From an uncultured Roseburia sp. (GTDB lineage: Bacteria > Bacillota > Clostridia > Lachnospirales > Lachnospiraceae): a stretch of DNA of 12,651 nt. The notes under the pieces are model-generated. The model saw only the letters and a list, made by a program, of their open reading frames with translations. It was not told the DNA's origin and did no database searches. Of the stretch, positions 6,811-12,651 are shown in pieces (the first letter of the stretch is position 1; each line of letters begins with the position of its first letter). Where the stretch lies: positions 1-12,651 of the forward strand of contig CAKQXQ010000056.1 in NCBI GenBank assembly GCA_934292805.1. The letters are read 5' to 3'. The position numbers and the translations under genes are program-made.

Positions 6811-6929
6811 CTTTGCCGAACCGAACTACGTGAACATACAAATAAGTCAGTATTTGGACTGCATCTCAATGATGATGCAGTCCAAATACTGACTTATGAA
6901 AAATATTTTCCCGTTCCAAGCCGGCAAAG
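6811..6929. repeat. Nested inverted repeat, about 119 bp, unassigned
   Basis: The inner part is a perfect 24-bp inverted repeat: arms 6842-6865 and 6874-6897 (beginning ATAAGTCAGTATTTGG) with an 8-base loop. The outer part is an 8-bp inverted repeat, CTTTGCCG (6811-6818) and CGGCAAAG (6922-6929), with a possible GAAC/GTTC pairing inside it (6823-6826 with 6913-6916). No gene lies here, and no clear target-site duplication flanks it. Neither strand has a T-run right after the long stem, so it is not a standard terminator. It could encode a structured RNA, be a small non-autonomous element, or insulate the exporter promoter from the upstream operon. Together with the promoter region and the terminator at 6990-7027, this is all I see in the gene-free stretch 6684-7088. 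Confidence 0.75.
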
Positions 6930-6989
6930 GAACATAGAAAACTGAGGAGGCGAAATCCGAAGTTATAAAATTTAAATTATCTATTTTCA

Positions 6990-7027
6990 AAACAAGCCAC
7001 CGAGCATTATCCCTATGTGGCTTGTTT
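6990..7027 (-). terminator. Rho-independent terminator of the alpha-galactoside operon
   Basis: An 11-bp stem AAACAAGCCAC / GTGGCTTGTTT encloses a 16-base loop. On the minus strand the 3' arm ends in GTTTTG and then an A/T-rich stretch, 62 bases after the last stop of the operon. The tail is short, but position and stem support a terminator. Confidence 0.7.
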
Positions 7028-7088
7028 CATCTATGATTATTTCCATTATAAAGTTTAGGTTTTATGTACAATCGACAGCCCAACTTAA

Positions 7089-7994
7089 CTATCTGCTTTC
7101 TACTATTGTATATGTTCCTGATTCAAAATTCACATTTAATGTTGCAAATGCACTATTATATTCCCATCGGATTTGCAGAGAGCTATCCTCTCCGGAGATG
7201 GTCACCACTGCACCTTCTGAAAATGCTTTATTTGTATTTCGCATGCGGATTAACGCAAGCTGTTTTTGAACCACATCTTTTTTCAGGCCTTCTGCAATCT
7301 GATCAGTGGAAAGGTTTGTCCGGTTGATTTCCTTATGTCCGGATTCTCCCAATGCACTGTAATATGTAGCGTTCACCTGATAATACAGATTCTTTTGTCC
7401 ATGTAAATTTTTGACCATGCCTCCACGGGATACGATCCGGTCAATCAACGACTGGATCTCCTCTTCCGGAAGTAGCCCCTTTAAATCCAGAAGCGGAATG
7501 CCATCGTGACAGCCAAGCATGTTGACCGTGGAGATCTTCTTTGCCACGATCTCCTTTGCCCATGCCGCAAGGTACGTTCCGCGCCGGTTCTCAATCGCAT
7601 CAATGATCAGTCCCGGCAGGAAAAAGTCATAGGTTGCATAGCCTTTCTCTGCAAGGGTCTGGTATATTTTTTCATCATATGCTGCATGGATCTCCGGTAA
7701 AAGAGTAAGTCCTAATGGCTCTGCCAACGTATGGATCTTCTGTAAAAGCTCCCACGTCTCCGGATCATTGAGGAAGTTTTTCTTTCCCGGTGTTTTCGGT
7801 GCATAGGCAAAGGCATCCAGCCGCACGATCGCCGCGCCGTAAGAAGCTATTTTTTCCAGTGTTTCACGGTAAAACTCCCACACCTTTGGTGACTGGATGT
7901 TTACATCCATCTGTCCGAGATACTGTCTGCCATGCACTTCCTGATAAAAGGTATTCCAGTACGGCACCTTTTTCCCATCCGGAAATTCCACCAT
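7089..7994 (-). pseudogene. gtfA: Sucrose phosphorylase-like GH13 gene, degenerate 3' part
   Basis: This open frame (301 residues) is the C-terminal portion of a GH13_18 phosphorylase of the sucrose phosphorylase type, which splits sucrose with phosphate into glucose-1-phosphate and fructose. The catalytic residues remain: nucleophile D60 (RLDAF), acid/base E101 (LLPEIH) and D164 (GCHDGIP). Three lesions are visible. The first 150 or so residues are missing. The preceding codons (WCDRNAENPG, up to about 8071) lie in the frame of the alpha-galactosidase gene, one base out of register at 8007-8010. About 40 residues are absent between YYSALG and EINRTN (near 7340-7346), where relatives carry the ARAIQxF-PG-PQVYY helix and loop. 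The family's full length is near 490-550 residues. The ATG at 7994 overlaps the upstream TGA (TGATG), so a fragment could still be translated, but activity is unlikely. Closely related disaccharide-phosphate phosphorylases cannot be excluded as the parent. Confidence 0.8.
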
Positions 7995-10231
7995 CAGGAT
8001 CGGCAGCCCGGGTTTTCGGCATTCCGGTCACACCATTTCTGCACTTTTTCGTATAATGCTCCAGCCTCTTTCAGTTCTGTAAAAGCAAACTGATACGCCT
8101 CATATTCCCCGGTAAACGGTGGAAGCGGAATTCCCGCATGCATAAGCGCTGCACCGGAATACTGCCTGCCGCTCTGTTCTTCCAGATACACAGCATCCGG
8201 CTTTAACCCACGCAGGCGGACATAAACGGTCGCCTGATTTGCCTCAGCCATAAGACGCACCACACTTACCAGTGCATGATCCTGTTCCTCTGAGACGGAC
8301 ATCCATGCCGCAATTTCATCTGTAAACGGATCGGACAGCCGCCAGTAGGTTCCCTCGTTAATGAGCGTTTCATACTTCTTGTAAGTTTTGATCTGCTCCC
8401 GGATCTGTTGTTTTTCCTCATCGGATAAAAGCGCCGGGTTTAATTCGTAACCGAAGGTTCCTGCCATCGCTGTCACTCCGCGGGTGTGGAAACTTGTCAC
8501 CCGTCCGGTCTGGTGGTTCGGCACCGCCGAAACGTGTGCCCCCATTGCGGAAACCGGATAGAAAAATGAAGTTCCGTACTGGATTCTTGTGCGGTTGATT
8601 GCATCGGTATTGTCACTGCACCAGATCTGTGGGGAATAATAAAGCATTCCTGCGTCAAACCTGCCGCCGCCACCGCTGCATCCCTCAAGCAGAAGATCCG
8701 GATACCGGCTGCACAGACGCTCCATGAAATCATAGACACCAAGCACGTAATCATAGGAAAGATTTCCGGCATAGACATCTGCCATACTGCGGTTCATATC
8801 CCACTTGACATAATCAATTTTTCCCTGATCCAGCACGGCACAAATCTGCTCAAATACACAGTCGCGCACTTCTTTTCTGGAAAAATCAAGCAGTAACTGG
8901 TTTCTCGAGCGCACCGGCTTTTTCCCCGGAATCTGAATTGCCCAGTCCGGATGTGCCCGGTAAAGGTCGCTGTCTTCATTGACCATCTCCGGCTCAATCC
9001 AAATGCCAAATTTCACCCCCTGATTATGCACACGGGTAATAAGCTCTGCCAGGCTTCCCCCCAGTTTCTTTTCATTGACCTGCCAGTCCCCAAGGGAAGA
9101 ATTATCATCGTTTCTTTTCCCAAACCAGCCATCATCCATCACTACCATATCAATTCCAAGGGAAGCGGCTTCTTTTGCCAGATCCACGATCGTATCTCCC
9201 GTAAAATCGAAATAGGCTGCCTCCCAGCTGTTGATCAGCACCGGGCGCTGCATATGGACATATTTGCTGCGGCACACATGGTTGCGGATGCAGTTATGAT
9301 ACTGCTGCGACAGTGCTGACAATCCATCTGCCGAATAGGATAAAATAACTTCCGGCACCGTAAAGGTTTCTCCCGATGCAAGCGGATAAGAAAACAGTTC
9401 TTCATTCAATCCGAGAAGCAGGCGCGTCTGGTTAAACTGATCTTTTTCTGCCTCACAGGAGAAATTTCCGCTGTATACAAACAGCATTCCATAGCAGTTT
9501 CCTGCGGTCTCTGTTGTTCCTTTTTCTGCCAAAATCACTGCCGGATTATACTGATGGCTGGACGTTCCCCTGCGGCTGCCAAACGCAATGGTTCCATGCC
9601 CCAGCGGCGTACGCTCCAGATTGCGCTCCATGGCATGCTTTCCATAAAACCGCAGGACATCAAAATCTCCCTGTACAAAATCCAGACAGGCTGCCGCTGC
9701 CTTTTCGATCGTAATCTGCCCAGTTCCCGTATTTTTAATCTGGACGCTCCTTGTAATGACATCGTTTTCTTCCAAAACACCATACAGCAGATGAACTTCA
9801 ACCTGTGCGTTTTCGTCTGCAAGGACAATTTCCAGTGTCTGTGCTTCCTCTTTGTCTGCCCAGACAGCCGGAAGTCCCTGTAACTGGTATTTGCCGCTTC
9901 GGATCTCATAACTTTTAAAAAGCAGATCTGCGCTTTCCACCCCTTTTTCATTTTTGATATTCAGCGCAATATTGCGGTAATCCCCAGTTCCAATGGAAGG
10001 ATACTCCTGTGGCAGCGCATCCAGCGAATAGGTGCGGTTCATGCCCGCTGCATAAGGATTTCCGGAAAATCCACGGTCTGCATAGGTTAAAACATAATCC
10101 ATGGGGCTGTTTGTTTTATCTCCATAGTACAGATGCAGCAGATATCCCAGTGGATCAACCTGCATCTGATAAGTTGTATGCACCGTATGCAGGGTAAATA
10201 TTTTTTTATTTGGATTGTATATAATTGCCAT
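7994..10231 (-). CDS. aga: GH36 alpha-galactosidase, with foreign C-terminal tail
   Basis: A 745-residue cytoplasmic alpha-galactosidase of family GH36, which removes alpha-1,6-linked galactose from melibiose, raffinose and similar sugars. An N-terminal beta-sandwich (about 1-330) precedes the catalytic barrel (about 330-640) with DDGWFG, the nucleophile D478 in KWDMNR and the acid/base D540 in WCSDNTDA; a C-terminal beta domain follows. Both catalytic residues and the SGGGGRFD segment are intact and there is no signal peptide, matching sugar uptake by the upstream transporter. I chose the ATG at 10231, seven bases after AGGTGA; the GTG at 10240 lies within the ribosome binding site. The family part seems to end near residue 720 (AYQFAFTELKE). 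The last 25 residues (ALYEKVQKWCDRNAENPG plus CRS) look like the middle of a sucrose phosphorylase, showing that a deletion joined the two genes. The enzyme probably still works. Confidence 0.93.
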   Translation of the reverse strand: MAIIYNPNKKIFTLHTVHTTYQMQVDPLGYLLHLYYGDKTNSPMDYVLTYADRGFSGNPYAAGMNRTYSLDALPQEYPSIGTGDYRNIALNIKNEKGVESADLLFKSYEIRSGKYQLQGLPAVWADKEEAQTLEIVLADENAQVEVHLLYGVLEENDVITRSVQIKNTGTGQITIEKAAAACLDFVQGDFDVLRFYGKHAMERNLERTPLGHGTIAFGSRRGTSSHQYNPAVILAEKGTTETAGNCYGMLFVYSGNFSCEAEKDQFNQTRLLLGLNEELFSYPLASGETFTVPEVILSYSADGLSALSQQYHNCIRNHVCRSKYVHMQRPVLINSWEAAYFDFTGDTIVDLAKEAASLGIDMVVMDDGWFGKRNDDNSSLGDWQVNEKKLGGSLAELITRVHNQGVKFGIWIEPEMVNEDSDLYRAHPDWAIQIPGKKPVRSRNQLLLDFSRKEVRDCVFEQICAVLDQGKIDYVKWDMNRSMADVYAGNLSYDYVLGVYDFMERLCSRYPDLLLEGCSGGGGRFDAGMLYYSPQIWCSDNTDAINRTRIQYGTSFFYPVSAMGAHVSAVPNHQTGRVTSFHTRGVTAMAGTFGYELNPALLSDEEKQQIREQIKTYKKYETLINEGTYWRLSDPFTDEIAAWMSVSEEQDHALVSVVRLMAEANQATVYVRLRGLKPDAVYLEEQSGRQYSGAALMHAGIPLPPFTGEYEAYQFAFTELKEAGALYEKVQKWCDRNAENPGCRS

Positions 10232-10253
10232 AGAAGTCACCTCGTTTTATTCT

Positions 10254-11096
10254 TTATCCTTTGACTGCACCGTTTGCTACACCGTTTAAAATCTGTTTCT
10301 GACAGATCACATAGAAAATAAGGATTGGAATCAGTGCCAGAATATAGGAAGCAAATGCCAGATTGTAATTGGTTCCAAACTGTGTCTGGAAATTAAGCTG
10401 TGCAAGCGGCAGCGTGTTCTGTCCGGTTCCAGACATGATCACAAGTGGTGTCATAACATCATTCCACGTTCCAAGAGCTGTCAGGATTGCAACTGTTGCA
10501 TGCATTGGCATCATCATTGGAAAGACCACTTTCCAGTAAGTAGTCCATGTGCTTGCTCCGTCAATATCTGCAGCCTCTTCCAGCGCTATCGGAATATTTT
10601 TTAAGTATCCACTGTAAAGAAGGACGTTCATTGGCATATAAAATACCAGATACAACAGAATGACGCCTGCACGGTTTCCAAGTCCCATCTGTGCTGTCTG
10701 CTTTACCAACGGCATCATTAAAATGGAGAACGGAACAAACATGCCACTGACAATATACAGATAGATAAATCGGAAGCTTTTTTTTCTTGCCATACCGCGT
10801 CCGATCACATATCCTGCAATCGAATGGATCAGGATTGCAAGTACAATAGTCACGAGCGTAATCAGTAAGCTATTTCCAAGCGAATGCCAGAAATCTGTCA
10901 CTTCTATTGCCTCACGAAAATTATCCAAACTCCACTGTTTTGGGAAAGAAAGTGCTCCCGCTACATCGTTGGTCATCTCGCTCGGTTTCTTAAACGCAAT
11001 GATCACTGCCATATACAGTGGGAAAAATACAGTTAATGTTCCCAGAATCAGAACAATTGTAAGTACCCAGTTTGTTTTCTGCTTTTCTTTCATCAT
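10254..11096 (-). CDS. Sugar ABC transporter permease, MalG-type
   Basis: A 280-residue inner-membrane permease of the carbohydrate uptake-1 (CUT1) family, with about six membrane helices. The EAA loop that contacts the ATPase is clear at about 173-194 (EEAADIDGASTWTTYWKVVFP). The N-terminal helix TIVLILGTLTVFFPLYMAVIIAFK and the segment GMFVPFSILMMPL are typical of MalG-like proteins. Its start overlaps the MalF-type gene stop by four bases (ATGA), with AGGAGGAG just upstream, and the alpha-galactosidase start follows 22 bases after its stop. This position indicates import of an alpha-galactoside, probably raffinose, melibiose or stachyose. No ATPase gene is present; CUT1 systems in Firmicutes commonly share an MsmK-type ATPase encoded elsewhere. 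Confidence 0.93.
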   Translation of the reverse strand: MMKEKQKTNWVLTIVLILGTLTVFFPLYMAVIIAFKKPSEMTNDVAGALSFPKQWSLDNFREAIEVTDFWHSLGNSLLITLVTIVLAILIHSIAGYVIGRGMARKKSFRFIYLYIVSGMFVPFSILMMPLVKQTAQMGLGNRAGVILLYLVFYMPMNVLLYSGYLKNIPIALEEAADIDGASTWTTYWKVVFPMMMPMHATVAILTALGTWNDVMTPLVIMSGTGQNTLPLAQLNFQTQFGTNYNLAFASYILALIPILIFYVICQKQILNGVANGAVKG

Positions 11097-11968
11097 AACT
11101 GCTCCTCCTTCTTATTCATAACTGTCATCTGGAAAAGTGAAATTACCACAATCACAATAAAGAAAATAACTGCATTTGCACTCTGGAATCCAAACTGTCC
11201 GCCATCCATACCGTTTTTATATATCAGATAAGAAATGGATTCCGTGCTCTGTGCCGGACCTCCCTTGGTCAATGACATGATCTGATCGAATACCATGAGG
11301 AAATTCTTTGTGCTCAGTACCAGATTGATCGTTACAAACGGCATAACCAGTGGAAATGTCACTTTCCAGAACTGCTTCCATTTACCTGCTCCATCAAGCA
11401 TACTTGCCTCGTAAACTTCCTCCGGGACAGTCTGCAGGCCGGAAATGTAAATAATAGTATTCATGGCAACTGCCTGCCATACGCCGACGATCAGCACTCC
11501 GATCCACGCATATTTTTCACTTGCAAGAATACTGTTCTGCAAAAATTCAATATGGAACACTGTTCCCACAGTTGGAAGAATATAAGTAAAAATAAAACTG
11601 AAAATATAACCGATAACAAGTCCCCCTAAAATATTCGGTACAAAGTAAATCCCACGCAATGCACTTTTGAAACGGATTGCTCCGTTTAATCCGACTGCCA
11701 TGATCAAGCTTAGTACATTTACCAGTATGGTTCCGGCCAGTGCATATTTAAACGTAAACAGATAACTTTTACCCACACGGACATCGGTAAAAAGATCTGC
11801 ATAGTTTCGGATCCCAACGTAATCGTAAGTCCCATATCCTTTATAATTGGTAAAACTGTAAATCACACCTTTGATCATTGGGAGTGTATTAAATGTAAAA
11901 AACAAGATTACTACCGGTATGATAACTGCCCAGAACGTTTTATCCCTGTTTGACATTTTCCTTTTCAT
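11093..11968 (-). CDS. Sugar ABC transporter permease, MalF-type
   Basis: A 291-residue membrane permease of the CUT1 family, partner of the MalG-type protein. After a basic start (MKRKMSNRDK), about six helices follow; the signature FVPNILGGLVIGYIFSFIF and the EAA loop EEVYEASMLDGAGKWKQFWK (from about 183) identify it. The length is normal for the short, Gram-positive form that lacks the long periplasmic insert of E. coli MalF. The ATG at 11968 overlaps the binding-protein stop (ATGA) and is preceded by AGGAGGA. Tight overlaps on both sides indicate one transcript and coupled translation. The operon points to alpha-galactoside import; the sugar itself is inferred from the adjacent alpha-galactosidase. 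Confidence 0.93.
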   Translation of the reverse strand: MKRKMSNRDKTFWAVIIPVVILFFTFNTLPMIKGVIYSFTNYKGYGTYDYVGIRNYADLFTDVRVGKSYLFTFKYALAGTILVNVLSLIMAVGLNGAIRFKSALRGIYFVPNILGGLVIGYIFSFIFTYILPTVGTVFHIEFLQNSILASEKYAWIGVLIVGVWQAVAMNTIIYISGLQTVPEEVYEASMLDGAGKWKQFWKVTFPLVMPFVTINLVLSTKNFLMVFDQIMSLTKGGPAQSTESISYLIYKNGMDGGQFGFQSANAVIFFIVIVVISLFQMTVMNKKEEQL

Positions 11969-12651
11969 TGTGCATCCTCCTGTTCTTTCTGATAATCCTG
12001 TACTTTCCGTATCAAATCCCGGTTATAGCGTTTCCAGTCGGAATCAAATTTTTTCAAAAACTTTTCCTGTGCATTGTCGCTTGTATCCAGCAGGAATGTC
12101 TGCACCATGGCATCCACGCTCATCTCACTCGGATAATGGTGATCCTGGAAATCTGCCATACGGTTGTTTTCAATATAAGAACGCATATCCTCAAGTGTTT
12201 CCGGAATTGCAAAATTTCCTTCCTTGCAGGCAATTCCCCCCTGGTCATCCAGATAAATCTGAATAGTCTCATCATCATACAGATATCTTAAAACTTCATA
12301 TGCTGCTTCTTTGTTTTTGCATGCTTTCATCACAGAAAACTGTAAATCAATTCCTGAATTTAATACATTGTCTAATTCCTCATCATTTGCAGGAAATGTA
12401 AAAGAGCCGATATTCATATTCGGATTGACAGATTTGATCTGCGGGATCGCATAGCTTCCAATCGGATACATGGCAGATTCCCCGCGGGCAAATGCCGTAC
12501 ATGCATCGTTATAGCCGTATGCATACGGATTTTTTTCTGCGTAATCCAAAAGTGCACGCATCTTTTCTGCTACTGGTCCATACGTATCGGAAAATGTGGT
12601 ATTTCCCATATTTACCTGATTGCAGGTATCCGAATCGGTAAGTCCGACTGC
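11965..12651 (-). CDS. Extracellular sugar-binding protein, C-terminal part (5' end off window)
   Basis: The last 228 residues of a family-1 solute-binding lipoprotein of a CUT1 sugar transporter; the reading frame is open to the right edge, so the signal peptide and lipobox lie outside. Features typical of the group are FARGESAMYPIGSYAIPQIKS (about 40 residues into the visible part), the later segment NSGIDLQFSVMKACKNKEAAYEVLRYL, and a C-terminus rich in charged helices (FDSDWKRYNRDLIRKVQDYQKEQEDAQ). Full-length relatives have about 420-440 residues, so roughly half is present. Its TGA overlaps the MalF-type start by four bases. It would be tethered outside the membrane and deliver alpha-galactosides to the two permeases; ligand specificity is inferred from context only. 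The operon promoter is outside the window. Confidence 0.88.
   Translation of the reverse strand, partial: AVGLTDSDTCNQVNMGNTTFSDTYGPVAEKMRALLDYAEKNPYAYGYNDACTAFARGESAMYPIGSYAIPQIKSVNPNMNIGSFTFPANDEELDNVLNSGIDLQFSVMKACKNKEAAYEVLRYLYDDETIQIYLDDQGGIACKEGNFAIPETLEDMRSYIENNRMADFQDHHYPSEMSVDAMVQTFLLDTSDNAQEKFLKKFDSDWKRYNRDLIRKVQDYQKEQEDAQ

Noticed and set aside
6842..6897. The 24-bp hairpin as an ordinary terminator
   Set aside because: Neither strand has a T-run after the stem, and a better terminator for the upstream operon lies at 6990-7027.
6811..6929. Nested inverted repeat as an IS remnant or MITE with target-site duplication
   Set aside because: No direct repeats flank the outer arms and no transposase fragment is present; kept only as an unassigned repeat.
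6742..6945. A 67-codon plus-strand frame running through the nested hairpin
   Set aside because: It starts inside the operator region without a good ribosome binding site and its coding content is the inverted repeat itself; better explained as non-coding.
8497..9951. Long frames in other registers within the alpha-galactosidase gene (for example 8951-9319 plus, 9535-9951 minus)
   Set aside because: They lie wholly inside a well-supported GH36 gene, show no family similarity and have no proper start signals.
10232..10240. GTG at 10240 as the alpha-galactosidase start
   Set aside because: The GTG is part of the AGGTGA ribosome binding site that serves the ATG at 10231.
1..12651. tRNA, rRNA, CRISPR arrays, phage or transposase genes
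   Set aside because: No such sequence was recognised on either strand by reading; no short regularly spaced repeats occur.

Overview
The window looks like a chromosomal segment of a gut Firmicute, most likely Lachnospiraceae (Blautia/Dorea/Roseburia-like). This rests on strong AGGAGG-type ribosome binding sites, TTGACA/TATAAT-like promoters, moderate to low GC, protein sequences of clostridial character, and a raffinose-type ABC transporter with GH36/GH13 enzymes. Genus assignment is inference. Every credible gene lies on the minus strand, so transcription runs from high to low coordinates.

Layout from the right edge (upstream) to the left. (A) 12651-7089 is an alpha-galactoside (raffinose-family) uptake and breakdown operon: a truncated sugar-binding protein, two MalF/MalG-type permeases, a GH36 alpha-galactosidase, and the degenerate 3' part of a GH13_18 sucrose-phosphorylase-like gene. 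The first three genes overlap by ATGA, and the operon ends in a hairpin terminator at 6990-7027. (B) 6930-6811 is non-coding and holds a 24-bp perfect inverted repeat nested inside an outer inverted repeat; I cannot assign it a function. (C) 6784-3639 is an AT-rich three-gene unit: an MFS exporter, an ArsR-type regulator with a large unassigned N-terminal domain, and a zinc-ribbon/TPR protein. Its promoter is covered by two TTAGA-N6-TCTAA palindromes and two extra half-sites, which suggests autoregulation by the ArsR protein. (D) 3610-1861 is a biotin unit, bioB then bioY, preceded by a candidate BirA operator that overlaps the -35 box and followed by a strong terminator. (E) 1804-1 holds a GNAT acetyltransferase with a near-consensus promoter, then an M28-family metallopeptidase that runs off the left edge.

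How the genes work together. The binding protein and permeases would bring alpha-galactosides into the cell. The cytoplasmic alpha-galactosidase would release galactose and, from raffinose, sucrose. The sucrose phosphorylase that would normally follow appears broken by three lesions: loss of its 5' part with near-fusion to the alpha-galactosidase, a one-base frameshift, and an in-frame loss of about 40 codons. BioY imports biotin and BioB performs the last synthetic step; no other biotin gene is visible here.

I see no tRNA, rRNA, CRISPR array, transposase or phage gene. No clearly new multi-gene system is present. The items most worth a second look are the decayed aga-gtfA junction, the operator array of the ArsR/MFS unit, and the nested inverted repeat.
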